In this document: positions 8,999-20,040 of the stretch, in pieces | Layout: the number at the start of each line of letters is the position of its first letter | How positions within the stretch are numbered: the first letter of the stretch is position 1 | NCBI GenBank assembly: GCA_001464665.1 | Contig: LNDP01000015.1 | Span: forward strand, 434,001-498,000 | Origin: Acidobacteria bacterium Ga0074141 | GTDB taxonomy: Bacteria > Acidobacteriota > Blastocatellia > Pyrinomonadales > Pyrinomonadaceae | Reading direction: 5' to 3' | DNA: 64,000 nucleotides | Program-made: the position numbers and the translations under genes | The notes under the pieces: generated by a model | What the model saw: the letters and a program-made list of their open reading frames with translations, nothing else | Databases searched by the model: none | What the model was told of the DNA's origin: nothing

Positions 8999-10915
8999 TT
9001 ACATCACAGGGTTCTTTAGGATAGCTACCAATTCACGGATTCGTGCCGAATTGACCTCATCCGCTCCCTTCACCTTCTCGAGAGACGACGCAAAGCCCTT
9101 CAATCGCGACTTCGATTTCTTGTCGAGCTTAGACGCCTCGGCCGATCCGAGTGCTTCGCGGAGTCCGGCGATCTGCTCGGTAGAGATCGCTTTCGACCGC
9201 TCAAGTTGATCTACGAACGCCTTAGCAACGACCACGCTTCGCGGCCAGACGATCCTCTCCTGATTCTGGACGTTGAAATGCGAATATTTAACTGCCCTGG
9301 CCGCGTCGATCTCATTCTGGGTGAGAAACTCGGTCGGGGTGAGTTCGAAAATATCGAGCCCGCGAGCGATTTCCGATGAATAAATGCGGCCGTTGTACCA
9401 ATACGCCGACCAAGACCCGCCCATCACGAGCATTTTGTCGTTGATGGGACCGCGGTCGAAGTATCCGATCTCGACCGGATTTGCGGTATCCGTGAATTCC
9501 ATGAGTGAGATCCCGCCCTGGTACCACGACTGAACTTTGATGTCGCGTCCAGGCACGGGAATCAGAGAACCGTTGTGGGCGACACAGTTCTCGGTCGCCG
9601 TCTGTGCTGCCGGCAACTTGTAATAGCTTTTGAAATCAAGCTTGGTACCGTTGAGGTGGAAAAGTGCGTTAGCTCCCCATTTGTCCGGGTCGCTCTCGCG
9701 GCAACGCGGGCCCATTCCTCCGCCCCATTCGTCCGTAAAGACGACCTTCTTGCCGTCGTTCGAGAACATAGCCGAGTGCCAATACGCGTAGTTCGGGTCG
9801 TTGACAGCCTCAACACGTTTCGGGTTTGCCGGATCCTTGATGTCGAGCAAAATGCCATTTCCGGCACATGCTCCGGCCGCGAGTCCGATCTCAGAATAGA
9901 CAGTGATGTCGTGACACTGATTCGTCTCCTGCGGACGTCCTTTGGACTCATGCGAACCGCCGTCATTCAGAGCATTGATCGCACCGGTCGCGGGATCGCC
10001 AAAGATACGCGGGGATGAGACCACCTTCGAGTTCTGCGGAGCCTTCAATGGCACCTTGATGACTTCTATACGGAAAAGAGCAGTATTCGGGTCCTTGTCA
10101 GGTGGTCCGCCGGAGCAACCCTCTAGTTCCTCTCCTGGCCGGACAAAGGATGTCCCCGAGACGTAGATGTAAACGTTTTCCTTATCCTTAGGATCGACCA
10201 CCAGTGTATGAGTGTGCGAGCCACGGCAAGTTTGGACGGCACCGACCTGCTTCGGGCTCGATATGTCGCTGATGTCAAAGATCCGGACTCCGCGGAACCG
10301 ATCCTTGCTTGCCGCTGGCGGCCCGTTACCGCCCGGTGCGCCTGCCGCAGGGAAGCCTTGCTCGCCGCAATCAAGCCGGCCATTCGGCATCTCAACCGAC
10401 ATGAACATCAGGTTTTTGTGGACCGAGACGTCGCCCTGCCCGCCGGGGCAGACCATCGAGGTCAAGAGCTTGGTATCGGCAGGGTTCGAGATGTCGTAAA
10501 TATTGACGCCGTAGAAATTTCCCAAAAAGAGCCGATCGCCCTGAAAGGCGAGGTCCGAGTTCGCGAACGCAAGTCCGGCGAATGAAAGCCGCATCGCTGC
10601 CGGGACCATGCTCATATCGGGAACTCCAAGAGCTTTAAGGGCAGTTCCGACCTTTGGCGCTTCGGGATCGATGCCGAGCTCGAAGGCTGCAGGCTTCTTC
10701 AGAAGCGATATGTGCTTTATCCCAACGGCAGCCTCGCCTGCGTCGAAGAGACCCGGCGAAAGTTTAGCCCGCGGGTCATTGACGTTTGCTCCCTTCATAC
10801 CGGCAGGCAGTTCGGGTTTTTGGCCATTCTGGGCAATGATCGCCTGCGAGCCGGAAACAACCAGCATCATGCAGGCGAAGATGATAAGCGATTTGATCGA
10901 TTGCACTTTACTCAT
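8999..10915 (-). CDS. Secreted LVIVD-repeat protein
   Basis: 638 residues with an N-terminal signal peptide (hydrophobic stretch about residues 8-28). LVIVD-type beta-propeller repeats are visible, such as GVNIYDISNPADTKLL, VRIFDISDISSPKQVG and GILLDIKDPANPKRVE. A Lys-rich helical tail occupies the last 90 residues or so. The function is unknown; such propellers are usually extracytoplasmic binding proteins. It starts 10 bases after the stop of the DUF305 gene, so the two form an operon and may act together outside the membrane. Confidence 0.82.
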   Translation of the reverse strand: MSKVQSIKSLIIFACMMLVVSGSQAIIAQNGQKPELPAGMKGANVNDPRAKLSPGLFDAGEAAVGIKHISLLKKPAAFELGIDPEAPKVGTALKALGVPDMSMVPAAMRLSFAGLAFANSDLAFQGDRLFLGNFYGVNIYDISNPADTKLLTSMVCPGGQGDVSVHKNLMFMSVEMPNGRLDCGEQGFPAAGAPGGNGPPAASKDRFRGVRIFDISDISSPKQVGAVQTCRGSHTHTLVVDPKDKENVYIYVSGTSFVRPGEELEGCSGGPPDKDPNTALFRIEVIKVPLKAPQNSKVVSSPRIFGDPATGAINALNDGGSHESKGRPQETNQCHDITVYSEIGLAAGACAGNGILLDIKDPANPKRVEAVNDPNYAYWHSAMFSNDGKKVVFTDEWGGGMGPRCRESDPDKWGANALFHLNGTKLDFKSYYKLPAAQTATENCVAHNGSLIPVPGRDIKVQSWYQGGISLMEFTDTANPVEIGYFDRGPINDKMLVMGGSWSAYWYNGRIYSSEIARGLDIFELTPTEFLTQNEIDAARAVKYSHFNVQNQERIVWPRSVVVAKAFVDQLERSKAISTEQIAGLREALGSAEASKLDKKSKSRLKGFASSLEKVKGADEVNSARIRELVAILKNPVM

Positions 10916-10925
10916 GATTAAGCAT

Positions 10926-11621
10926 TTACGGGATTTTCGTTAACAAAGTTTCCATTGTTTTGATCTCGGCACGTTGTCCGCTATCGACATCGGTGGCGAA
11001 GTTGAAGAGTTCGGCATCCTGACCGGCTCCGGCCGTTTCAAAAAGGTCCTTTACCATCACCAATGCTCCTTCGTGATGCTGGATCATCCCCTTGAGAAAA
11101 AGGCGGTCAAACTCTTTGCCTCTAGCATTTCGAAGTTCGTTCATCTGGGCCGCGGAAAGCATTCCGGGCATTGAATGTATAGTACTCCCAGAACGGCTGC
11201 CGTGGCCGTGAGCCGCGGAGCCTTGTGGAGACTGGTTCCGAATCTCGAGCCATCTCTTCATAAACTCCATCTCATCTGCCTGCGATTTGCTGATCCGCTC
11301 TCCAAGCAGCCGAATATCGCGGTTCTCGGTCCTGGATTCGATCATGTCGGTCATTTCAACCGCCTGTGCGTGGTGCACGATCATGCCCTGCAAGAACTCG
11401 ACGTCCTTTGTTGTGATCACAGGCATCACGCCCATTGTCTCTTTCGGAAGCCGGCGGGTAGGCTCCCCTGGAGCCCCGGGCTGAACGATGCTCGGCTGTG
11501 TAACAACCGGCTGCTGCGCAGCAACATTTGACGCACAAGCCGTGAGAACAACTGCGAAAAAAACGGCCGAAGTCGCCCGCAACCGTCCGTCATTCAAGTG
11601 ATGTGTAACCCAGGTTCTCAT
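10926..11621 (-). CDS. DUF305-domain lipoprotein
   Basis: 231 residues from the ATG at 11621; the frame stays open to 11678, but the residues after 11621 give a lipoprotein signal (FFAVVLTACASN) at a normal distance. The DUF305 domain fills the rest, with two His-rich motifs, MIVHHAQAVEM and MIQHHEGALVM, separated by a helical region with methionine-rich stretches. DUF305 proteins such as CopM bind copper or silver in the periplasm, so metal binding is plausible but not shown. The C-terminal half is a second copy of the helical-bundle pattern. First gene of the pair with the LVIVD protein. Confidence 0.82.
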   Translation of the reverse strand: MRTWVTHHLNDGRLRATSAVFFAVVLTACASNVAAQQPVVTQPSIVQPGAPGEPTRRLPKETMGVMPVITTKDVEFLQGMIVHHAQAVEMTDMIESRTENRDIRLLGERISKSQADEMEFMKRWLEIRNQSPQGSAAHGHGSRSGSTIHSMPGMLSAAQMNELRNARGKEFDRLFLKGMIQHHEGALVMVKDLFETAGAGQDAELFNFATDVDSGQRAEIKTMETLLTKIP

Positions 11622-11804
11622 TTTTGTGGTAAAAGGTATCAAAAATAGCAATCGAAAGCGAAGAAGGCGGCTGATCATACAACTCCGCCTACACTTCCAA
11701 ACTTCAAAACGCCAAAACTCAGCAAAAGGTTCTCGCGATGAAGCAAAGAAATGCTAAGGCAAATTGAGGCCTCAACTATTTCGATGTACTCGGGTTAAAA
11801 AGGG

Positions 11805-12281
<477 letters not shown>

Positions 12282-12302
<21 letters not shown>

Positions 12303-12650
12303 GGGAAAAATGCCCCGGTTAAGGTAATTCTCCCCGGGGGTAAACGGAAAAAGAAATTCTGTGTTTTCGAGGACGGCAGATTAGTAGCGTCGAGCTTTTT
12401 TGAAATGGGGGCCAGTGCATCATACGGCTACTACGCCATTTTCGACCGGGACATCGAATGGCGAAGGCTCGGTATTTTCACGATGCTCAAGGAGATCGAA
12501 TATGCCAGGGAACAAGAGAACGAGTTTTATTACTTGGGCTACGCCTTTGATAAGCCGACTCCTTATGAGTACAAAAAACGCAGATTCGTGCCTTTATGGA
12601 CGAGAAAAGGAAAATATCCATGTCGCTTAAATGTCCCCTGCTCCGTGTGA
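12282..12650 (+). pseudogene. Arginyl-tRNA-protein transferase-like C-terminal fragment
   Basis: An open frame of 122 residues. From about residue 25 it resembles the C-terminal (GNAT-like) domain of arginyl/leucyl-tRNA-protein transferases: FEDGRLVA, then FDRDIEWRRLGIFTMLKEIE, then YYLGYAF...YEYKKRRFVPL. Enzymes of this family are about 240 residues and need an N-terminal domain that is missing here. The first 20 or so codons are antisense to the fic remnant, so the start is an accident of fusion. It may be translated, but as a truncated product, so it is called a remnant. Confidence 0.5.
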
Positions 12651-13183
12651 AGGCAGCAGTCTGTCCGCTCCCACTAGTTCGGTCTTGTTAGCGATTTTCC
12701 CCAAGGACGCCAGACGAGTGTCGGAAATGGATTCGACATCGGTCATTTTTGTTCAAAACCAGTTCCAAATCTTGCCAGCGTTGTCGAGCATTCCGACCCT
12801 AAATTGGGAATCACGGTGACGAACTCATCAAACAGTGTGATAGGAATTTACACGTCTACGCCAACATCGTATGGAAAGTACCAGTGTCGGTTAATCCGTT
12901 TCTAAAAAAAATGGCCGTAGCTCAATGACGGCGAATATGAAAACGTCGTTGACGGTTCGGGTTCGGTGTTCATCGTTCCCACATCTCGCGATGCGGGCTA
13001 GACTGATGTCACCGTCTTCGACGTCTGGGAAGTTGTTGGGGGTTTTGGCGGCGGAGCCCGATCTTGACAGGCTGTAGGAAAGGTATAGCCTTTCCGCAAA
13101 TAGAGCGGCAAGCCGCAAGAAGGGCGGCGAGCCGCTTAGACTTATTAGGGCGGAACGGGTCGATGATTCAGGCTTTTTTCCCT
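12651..13183. other. Gene-free stretch with remnants and hairpins
   Basis: No convincing gene. 12989-13020 is a 32-base sequence repeated with one mismatch at 19405-19436. In one frame it reads TDVTVF, which recalls VCBS/FG-GAP repeat coding sequence, so it may be gene debris. 13077-13095 is a 7-bp hairpin (GGAAAGG / CCTTTCC), followed by two short GCGGC/GCCGC hairpins up to about 13136. These lie downstream of the minus-strand gene ending at 13184 and could stop its transcript, though no long U-tract is present. Confidence 0.5.
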
Positions 13184-16100
13184 TTACTCGTCCGAGACGA
13201 AATCGATATCGCTTACATTGTCCGCAACATTAACCACCCGCGTCGGTTTGGAGAAGACGTATCGCTTCGTACTGATAGAAACAATAACCGTCTGTCCCGC
13301 CGAGATCTCGTTAAAGCTGTAGTATCCGAAACTAGACGTCCGGGCAATTTGGACTCGTCCGCTCGCTTCGGTCAGGGTCAATACCGCATTCGTGATCCCG
13401 TATCCATTTACATTCATTACGCGTCCGCTGAGCGAAACGTTTGCAGAGGTTGGGGCGAAATCGTACGCGAGTGCGAACGGTGACAGCGAAGTGACCTGGC
13501 CGCAGACCAGTCGAACGCCGTTTCCATTCGTAGTACGGCTCGTCGTTCTATCTACGAAAACTCCCCCTTCACCATGAAGAAGTTTCAGTTGCTGGAATGC
13601 GGGCTCGCTAACTTCCGAAGGCACCGGCAGGCAGACGGTGACCGGCGGCGTGTAGCTCGCGATCGTCGTAATGTCGAACGCCGGACACGTGGGACAAAGC
13701 GAATAGCCCGTCGGCAGGTCGGCGTCAGTGATTGGGATCGCTGCAAATGTCGTGATGCCTGCCGTCGAGACTGTCTCAAACTCCAAGGTGACGTCTTCAA
13801 GCAGCACTGCCGGAGCCTTAGAATCTGGGCCTTCAATTAGTGTTTCATCGTCACAGTAGTCACCGGTCCCGTCGCCGTCCTGATCCGACTGAGAAGGATT
13901 CGCAATGAACTGACAGTTATCGCCTTCATTATCGTCGATGCCATCGTTATCGTCGTCAGGATCACAAACGTCTCCTATCGAGTCGCGATCGTTATCGGCT
14001 TGATCCGGATTTGGGAAAAGTGGGCAGTTGTCGGCCGTGTCCTCGACGCCGTCATTATCGTCGTCAGGGTCACACGCATCCCCGAGACCATCCCCGTCAG
14101 TGTCTAACTGATCCGGATTGCTGACGGCCGGACAGTTGTCGCACGCGTCTCCGACGCCATCTCCGTCGGTGTCAATCTGATCTGGATTCGACGTGCTGCA
14201 GTTATCGCACGTGTCGCCGACGCCATCGCCATCAGTATCGATCTGAGGCGCAAGTGTCGGACTGGCTACTCCGCTTAGCACAGTGATGCCGATCTGCCTC
14301 AGATCGGTTCCGTCCGAGCTCATCGAGTAAAGGAAGCCGTTTGACTGATTTGCGAATGTGATCCTTAAACCTTGACTGTCGAACACTGGCCCTGATTCGT
14401 TCTGGGTCGTGTTTGTTAATCGCCTCTGGTTTGTCCCATCAACGTTCATGATAAAGATGTCGCCGTTGCCGGACCCGTCTCGCCTCACAAAGACAATTTC
14501 CGCTCCGTCCGGGCTGAAGTCGGGTTGAGTATCTATCTCCGGCGCGGTCGTTAGCCTTATCGGGTTTGAGCCATCAGTGTTTACGACAACAATGTCCTGA
14601 TTAAATTGGCCCGGGCCGGAGGCGATCAGGGATTCATAGGCGACCTTAGTCGCGTCACTGTTTAACGAAGGCCCGGAATTGAACGGCGGATATGCCACCG
14701 GCAGTGGAATGCGGGTCTGAGCGGAACCGTCGGTATTCATCGTGTAAAGACTCGGGCTCTCACCCGTCCGCCGGGCAGAGAACAACACCTTGGTTCCGTC
14801 GCGACTGACAGCGGGATGCTGATCATTGCCTGTCGCATTGGTAAGCTGCGTTTGATTCGCGCCAGCTGCGGTCATTGAGTAGATCCTGTAGTTCCCCGTT
14901 CGATTCGATGCGAAGAATATCTTTGCACCGTCGGGGCTGAAGGCGGGGGCCGTGTCGATTCCGGAGTTCGTCGTCAGTCGGGTGATGCCCGTCCCGTCGA
15001 AATTCATTTTGTAAACGTCGGTGTTAGTTCCGACAGTCCTTGCGAACGCGATCGGGTAACCGTTTACGTTCAACGGACAGTTATCGAATTCGTCGAGGAT
15101 ACCGTCATTGTCATCGTCCGGATCGCACACGTTGCCTAGCCCGTCGCCGTCGTTGTCGGCCTGGTCGGGATTCAGATTCAGTGGACAATTGTCACTCTCG
15201 TCGGGAATACCATCGTTGTCGTCATCTGGGTCGCACGCGTCGCCGATCCCGTCGTTGTCAGTGTCCAACTGATCTTCATTGTCCACACCGGGACAGTTAT
15301 CGCAGGCATCTGGAATACTGTCTGAATCGGAGTTGGCCGGAAAGAAAACAGTGGCCCGGAGATCCTCATCTTGCTCATTCGCGCGGATGGGACCCGTGAC
15401 GTTCGTACCGTCCGGGTACATCGTATAAATTCTCTTAACTCCGGGTGCGTTGTCGCGGTCCGAAACGAATACGATCCGCGTGCCGTATTGGTGAAATCTC
15501 GGTTCTGACCCGCGTCCCAGACTAACTTTGCCAGAGCCATCTATATTCATGATCACGATATGCCCGTCCGGGTTAGACTCGTTTCGGTAAGAGTAGAGGA
15601 TCTTTTCGCCGTCCGGGGAAAACTCAAACCACGTAACGTCACCCTCGTCGGTGAGTCTCGTCAAAGGTAGAGTGGTTGGTATGACGGGCATGGCGAAAAT
15701 AGAGCGATACAGGCCCTGATTTTCAACCGTCTTTAGAGCGTAAATGTTGAAGCCGCCTGGGCCGAAGCGAGGCATCGAGAACTCGGGTTCTCCCTGGCTC
15801 ACATCCGTAAGTTGGAGAAATCCGCTTCCGTCACTATTGATCAGGAAAATGTCCCGTTCCGATAGATCGATTCGACCGGTCATAACAATGCGGCCTCCAT
15901 CAAATCTGAACTGCGGCTCCGAGAAACTGAGATCGCCTACGCCAGGCGGGTTGTGCTGAGTAGTTAGATCGATTTGATTGCTGCCGTCGGAATTCATTAC
16001 GTAGAGCTGGACCCCAGCGTTGGCGCGACTGGCGATGAACGCAATCTTCGATCCGTCCGGGCTGATGGTTGGATCGTCGTTAGAGTCGAAGTTCCCCACC

Positions 16101-16471
16101 ACGTTCGTCAGGTTGACCAATCCCGTGCCGTCCGGTTTTACACGAAAAATATCGCTCTGTGCGTATTGTGGGTTGGGCCCCTGGCCCTCAACACGCACGC
16201 TCTCAAATATTCCCCAGGAGCCGTTCGGGCTGACGTGCGACAGTGGCCCATCTGCGGTGCTGTCTGCATACCCGCGGAGATTGATAAGTCCCGCACCGTT
16301 TGCGCTCATAATGCTGCTGTAGTAACCATCGCCGTATGCGATCGAACTGCTGTCGCAGGTCTGTGCGCATACCTTTGTTTCAAATCCATGTTCGCCCACG
16401 GCAATCACGATAGATAGAGCAATAAAAAGGACCCCGATAATTCTTCGTTTCAACATAAGTATTCTTTTCAA
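13184..16471 (-). CDS. Large secreted TolB/PD40-repeat protein with thrombospondin type 3 calcium repeats
   Basis: 1095 residues. A signal peptide occupies about residues 5-36. Residues about 85-375 carry PD40/TolB-like propeller blades ([27 protein letters not shown]), followed by a TSP3 block ([19 protein letters not shown] type Asp-rich calcium loops). A second set of blades covers about 475-735 ([14 protein letters not shown]). A longer TSP3 block runs to about 875. The C-terminal 85 residues are a carboxypeptidase-regulatory-like beta domain ([19 protein letters not shown]), shared with the metalloprotease at 29861. Probably exported or surface-bound and calcium-stabilised. The ligand is unknown. 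It is island cargo. Confidence 0.88.
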   Translation of the reverse strand: MKRILMLKRRIIGVLFIALSIVIAVGEHGFETKVCAQTCDSSSIAYGDGYYSSIMSANGAGLINLRGYADSTADGPLSHVSPNGSWGIFESVRVEGQGPNPQYAQSDIFRVKPDGTGLVNLTNVVGNFDSNDDPTISPDGSKIAFIASRANAGVQLYVMNSDGSNQIDLTTQHNPPGVGDLSFSEPQFRFDGGRIVMTGRIDLSERDIFLINSDGSGFLQLTDVSQGEPEFSMPRFGPGGFNIYALKTVENQGLYRSIFAMPVIPTTLPLTRLTDEGDVTWFEFSPDGEKILYSYRNESNPDGHIVIMNIDGSGKVSLGRGSEPRFHQYGTRIVFVSDRDNAPGVKRIYTMYPDGTNVTGPIRANEQDEDLRATVFFPANSDSDSIPDACDNCPGVDNEDQLDTDNDGIGDACDPDDDNDGIPDESDNCPLNLNPDQADNDGDGLGNVCDPDDDNDGILDEFDNCPLNVNGYPIAFARTVGTNTDVYKMNFDGTGITRLTTNSGIDTAPAFSPDGAKIFFASNRTGNYRIYSMTAAGANQTQLTNATGNDQHPAVSRDGTKVLFSARRTGESPSLYTMNTDGSAQTRIPLPVAYPPFNSGPSLNSDATKVAYESLIASGPGQFNQDIVVVNTDGSNPIRLTTAPEIDTQPDFSPDGAEIVFVRRDGSGNGDIFIMNVDGTNQRRLTNTTQNESGPVFDSQGLRITFANQSNGFLYSMSSDGTDLRQIGITVLSGVASPTLAPQIDTDGDGVGDTCDNCSTSNPDQIDTDGDGVGDACDNCPAVSNPDQLDTDGDGLGDACDPDDDNDGVEDTADNCPLFPNPDQADNDRDSIGDVCDPDDDNDGIDDNEGDNCQFIANPSQSDQDGDGTGDYCDDETLIEGPDSKAPAVLLEDVTLEFETVSTAGITTFAAIPITDADLPTGYSLCPTCPAFDITTIASYTPPVTVCLPVPSEVSEPAFQQLKLLHGEGGVFVDRTTSRTTNGNGVRLVCGQVTSLSPFALAYDFAPTSANVSLSGRVMNVNGYGITNAVLTLTEASGRVQIARTSSFGYYSFNEISAGQTVIVSISTKRYVFSKPTRVVNVADNVSDIDFVSDE

Positions 16472-16503
16472 TTCTGTACTGTCTTAGACAAATGACCCTC
16501 GAA

Positions 16504-16794
16504 CTAGGTCACCGAACCTGGCGCGGTTTGTACTCTGAGCAAATATCTCGATAGCGAGGCACTGCAAATGCCAGCTCCGTTTATCTTGTGTATATCGCCT
16601 CTGAGGCGGAGGGATTCTATGTGTTCTTTGTTTATGCCGGTCGCACAGACAACCTGCCAACCGAGGATCGGCACCACGACCTCGCCACATTCACCGCAAA
16701 ATAATTCGTTAGCGGCAATAGTGTTGATCCGCATCACACTTCGAGTCTCGATCGTTATCTCTGTTCTCTTTGCGAGTTGGAGCTTTGGTTTCAT
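16504..16794 (-). CDS. Small CxxC helix-turn-helix (excisionase-like) protein
   Basis: 96 residues. The N-terminal RTEITIETRSVM, a CGEC pair, and the segment ATGINKEHIESLRLRGDIHKIN match a family of short acidobacterial proteins with a MerR/excisionase-like helix-turn-helix; in relatives the segment reads like GVSxRTIYRWVEAGEIHF. A likely role is DNA binding, but no target is known. It lies between the TolB-like gene (same strand) and the winged-helix regulator (opposite strand), inside the island, so a role in excision or regulation of the element is possible but unproven. Confidence 0.6.
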   Translation of the reverse strand: MKPKLQLAKRTEITIETRSVMRINTIAANELFCGECGEVVVPILGWQVVCATGINKEHIESLRLRGDIHKINGAGICSASLSRYLLRVQTAPGSVT

Positions 16795-16894
16795 TCGTGA
16801 GGCGAGTCTGCTATGAATGGCGACTGAAGTCCTTAAATTCCCAGCTAAACGTTGCTAAAAAATATTAAATTGCCGCGGGACGGGAACATTTCTA

Positions 16895-16923
16895 TTTCAA
16901 TTGCATATTCTTTGCAATATAAT
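16895..16923 (+). promoter_or_regulatory. Candidate promoter of the winged-helix/PD40 gene
   Basis: TTTCAA (16895-16900), 17-base spacer, TATAAT (16918-16923), 31 bases before the ATG at 16955. The -10 is a perfect consensus and the -35 is weak, as expected for an activated promoter. Predicted from sequence only. Confidence 0.5.
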
Positions 16924-16954
16924 TCTTGGCATCCCACGAACGTAGCTCGAATTT

Positions 16955-19165
16955 ATGATCGATCCTAAAGATAAGGTATATCGCTTTGAAGAGTTCGTGT
17001 TGGATTGCCCGTCGAGGTGTCTGACCCGCAGCGGCGAGCCCGTTAAACTGAACTCGAAAACCTTTGAGTTGCTGAAAACGCTAGTGGAAAATCGCGGAAG
17101 GATCGTGAGTAAGGATGAGCTTCTCGATTCTGTCTGGCCCGGGCAATTTGTTGAGGAGAATAATCTGACGGTGCAAATGTCGACACTGCGGAAGGTTCTC
17201 GGCGTCGAACGGCCGCTGATCTCAACCGTACCGGGGAAAGGTTACGGGTTCGTGGCAAACGTCACACCGGTAAACGGCAGCCAGGACATACTCGTCGAAA
17301 ATTTTGAGGTTTCGCGGATAGTCGTCGAAGAATTCCTGCCGACAGCGGAGTCGGACCAACATACAGAGTTAGCGACAAATAGATACGGTAATCGATCTAC
17401 TACATTTGGAATTGCAGCGATCGCGATCTTAGCCGTTATCGGCGGTACATTGTATTTTCGTGCCGTTACCGGGGCAGAGGCATCGTTTGGTCCGTACCAG
17501 AATTCCGCCGTACGCCAGTTGACGACGAGCGGCAAGGTCGGGCTGGCCGCACTGTCGCCCGACGGAAGATCATTCGCGTACACGATCGACGATCTCGGGC
17601 AAAAGAGTCTTTGGGTCGGCTATGTCGATGGCGGCGATCATATTCAGTTGCGTCCGCCAGACGAAGCCGTTTACCGCTCGCTTACGTTTTCGCCGGATAA
17701 TTTTCACCTATTCTATTCACTTCAAGACGAAAAGAATGCGAACGCTTCGTTGATGAAAATTCCTGTCCTCGGTGGTCATCAGGAAAAGGTCCTGGAGCAT
17801 GTCGGCACTTTTAGCTTGTCGCCCGGAGGCGATGAAATAGCGGTGGTGCGTCAGTCACCGGAAGACGACACTAAAATCAGTATCTCGATCGCGCCGCTTG
17901 ATGGCTCGCCTCAGCGAGATATTGCGGCGTTCGACAGATCGGAACGTTATATCGCCTCGACACTTTCCTGGCGAAAGGATGGAACAAAGATCGCATTCGC
18001 CCTCATCGGCGATGAGAAGCCTTTCCATACTGAGATCGCGACTCTGGACCTGGCGACGGGGACCGTCGATCGAATTGAGCATAAGATGGTTCGGGAGGTT
18101 ACAAGGACCGAGTGGCTCGATGACGGCAGTGGACTGGTCTTGATAGCGGTCGATCTTGATTCCCACTCATCCGTGCCGCACTATCAGATGTACCAGTTGG
18201 ATTATCCCTCCGGCGATCTTCAGCGGATCACTAACGACCGCAGCCAGTACGGCGCCTCATGGCACAATGATGCGGGCGTTTCGCTTAGTAGTTCCGGATC
18301 CGCACAAACTCTTCTGGCGGTCGAGCATCGCCAACTCAATAACGTCTGGTTGGCAGCGGCTGACGACCTTACTCAACAGCGGCAGATCACTTTTGGTTCG
18401 TTTGGAAAGTATGACGGACTCTGGGGCCTCGACTGGACGCCCGACGGCCGGATCATTTACAACACATCCGATACGGAGAGCCAGTTTATCGCCGAAATGA
18501 GCATTGATGGTGAAAACCAGAAGCAGTTGACCCCGAGCGGTAACGTGGACAGTTCTTTGTCGGTGACCGCGGACGGGAAGCACATCGTTTTCCATTCGAA
18601 TCGCGCGACTGATTTTAGTATCTGGCGCACCGATATCGACGGTTCTAACGCGAAACAATTAACGTCGGGCGGCGACGCGTTTCTGGCAACCGCGTCGCCC
18701 GACGGGAAGTGGGTGTATTTCAAATCATATATCGGCGAGAGCAACGGTTGGTTGTGTCGTGTGCCGATCGATGGCGGTCAGCAGGAGTGCTTTACCGATC
18801 GCGAGACATCGTTTGCCAGCTTCTCGCCTGATGGCAACTACATTGCCGCTGCGTACAGATCGGATAAGAACCGTTTCGCGATATTTTCAGCCGCCGACCA
18901 TAGCCTCCTCCGGCAGATCGACATCCCGAACAATGCGACAGCTTCTGTCCATATCCGGTGGAAACCAGATAGCAAAACGTTCACAGTACGAGATTCTTTT
19001 AGCGGGTATTGGAATTTTCCTATTGACGGTGACCCGTACAAACTCGTCGGGCTGCCGGACGAGCGTCTATATAATTTTGCCTGGTCACGTGATGGAAAAT
19101 GGTTCGCTTTTGTCCGGGGTCAAGAGATCCGCGACGTGATCCTCCTACAGCGCGCAGCTAACTAG
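16955..19165 (+). CDS. One-component regulator: winged helix, membrane segment, PD40 propeller
   Basis: 736 residues. Residues 8-105 are an OmpR/PhoB-type winged helix (FEEFVLDCPSRCLTRSGEPV, then KDELLDSVWPGQFVEENNLT, then STVPGKGYGF). A single membrane segment lies at about 151-170 (FGIAAIAILAVIGGTLYF). The remainder is a chain of TolB/PD40 blades (ALSPDGRSFAYT, SVTADGKHIVFHSN, ASPDGKWVYFKS). The layout is that of CadC-like regulators, with DNA binding inside and the propeller outside, so it probably senses an extracytoplasmic signal and controls genes nearby. Typical of Blastocatellia. Its divergent neighbours encode the small HTH protein and the large TolB-like protein. Confidence 0.85.
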   Translation: MIDPKDKVYRFEEFVLDCPSRCLTRSGEPVKLNSKTFELLKTLVENRGRIVSKDELLDSVWPGQFVEENNLTVQMSTLRKVLGVERPLISTVPGKGYGFVANVTPVNGSQDILVENFEVSRIVVEEFLPTAESDQHTELATNRYGNRSTTFGIAAIAILAVIGGTLYFRAVTGAEASFGPYQNSAVRQLTTSGKVGLAALSPDGRSFAYTIDDLGQKSLWVGYVDGGDHIQLRPPDEAVYRSLTFSPDNFHLFYSLQDEKNANASLMKIPVLGGHQEKVLEHVGTFSLSPGGDEIAVVRQSPEDDTKISISIAPLDGSPQRDIAAFDRSERYIASTLSWRKDGTKIAFALIGDEKPFHTEIATLDLATGTVDRIEHKMVREVTRTEWLDDGSGLVLIAVDLDSHSSVPHYQMYQLDYPSGDLQRITNDRSQYGASWHNDAGVSLSSSGSAQTLLAVEHRQLNNVWLAAADDLTQQRQITFGSFGKYDGLWGLDWTPDGRIIYNTSDTESQFIAEMSIDGENQKQLTPSGNVDSSLSVTADGKHIVFHSNRATDFSIWRTDIDGSNAKQLTSGGDAFLATASPDGKWVYFKSYIGESNGWLCRVPIDGGQQECFTDRETSFASFSPDGNYIAAAYRSDKNRFAIFSAADHSLLRQIDIPNNATASVHIRWKPDSKTFTVRDSFSGYWNFPIDGDPYKLVGLPDERLYNFAWSRDGKWFAFVRGQEIRDVILLQRAAN

Positions 19166-19547
19166 AGACCTCACCGTATTCCGCACTTACGTTCGACTAA
19201 GTCTTTGAGCCGAATCGGGGTCAGACTCCCGATAGTGCAATTGGCCAAAAACCGAACGGCCTTCGATCGCACAAGGAATTGACCTCGCAATTATGTCAGC
19301 TACACGGGTTTCATTAAGAGTTTTGAATTCTCTGGAACAAAATACGAGCTAACCACGGAGAAACAAGAAAATATTTGAGATCCCGATCTCGGCCCCGTAA
19401 CCCCCGATGCGGGCTAGACAGATGTCACCGTCTTCGTCGGTTGGGTAATTGTTGCGGGTATCGACTGCGGCGGGGGAACGTTTCGCGGGTCCTCGCCACG
19501 GATTCATGCCCGCGGTTCTGACTTAGACCGCTTAGGCGTATTAGAAT
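19166..19547. other. Gene-free stretch
   Basis: No gene is seen. It contains the second copy (19405-19436) of the 32-base sequence also found at 12989-13020, and GGGGTCAGACTCCC at 19212-19225, a sequence of a kind often found near transposon debris. The stretch leads directly into the decayed att-like sequence at 19548. Confidence 0.45.
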
Positions 19548-19579
19548 GCGGAATCGAAGAATGCAAAAAGGTCAGCCAG
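19548..19579. repeat. Decayed internal attachment-like site
   Basis: GCGGAATCGAAGAATGC and the following AAAAAGGTCAGCCAG align with the tRNA-Cys att core: CGGAATCGAA is identical for ten bases, and with one gap roughly two thirds of the 31 bases agree. What makes it convincing is register: the about 455-bp repeat R1 begins at the same point after this site as after attL at 11850. It suggests an old junction between two tandem insertions. Confidence 0.5.
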
Positions 19580-20040
19580 TTCGAACCGACGGCCTTTTAC
19601 CGAGTGTCACCGACCGTCACGAGCCAATATTTACTGACGTTTTCGAAGAATCGCGTTCGATCAGTATCACCGTATCCTACGAGGCCCATACGATAAAGAT
19701 ACGATACAGCCAAAATGCCTAACTAAATCCGTTACAATCTGCAGATCATCCGGCCTTAGTCGACGTCAACCAATCGGCCTCCTTAATGAAAGAATTCTAA
19801 CATACAAAAACCAACACTCATTGAAGCAACTTCCAGGCTTCAAACTCGCTTGGACGAACTTTGAATCGCGCCGCGTTTCCGTCGTGCAAGCTGATGAATT
19901 CGTTCTCGACCAAGTTGAAAACATCCTCACGTTCGGCCTCCGGAATATTCTGAGCATTGAGTAGTTCGCGGATCTCATCAACGACTCGCTCGCCCGGGAC
20001 CTTTTCCAGAATGATCGATCTGACGATCTCCTGGATCGCC
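19577..20040. repeat. Direct repeat R1 (right copy, continuing into intact fic)
   Basis: Counterpart of 11848-12302. Both copies hold a leader of about 240 bases and the last 210 bases or so of fic, in the same orientation. Here the fic coding sequence is unbroken. The R1 leader has no open frame supported by both copies, so it is taken as the non-coding end of the mobile unit. Confidence 0.8.

Noticed and set aside
13054-13140. Short GC-rich hairpins considered as a CRISPR or REP array
   Set aside because: The units are only two or three, of different length, with no regular spacers.
14000-15330. Regular repeats in DNA at 13840-14240 and 15060-15310 considered as a CRISPR or minisatellite
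   Set aside because: They are codons for thrombospondin type 3 Asp-rich calcium repeats inside one continuous reading frame.
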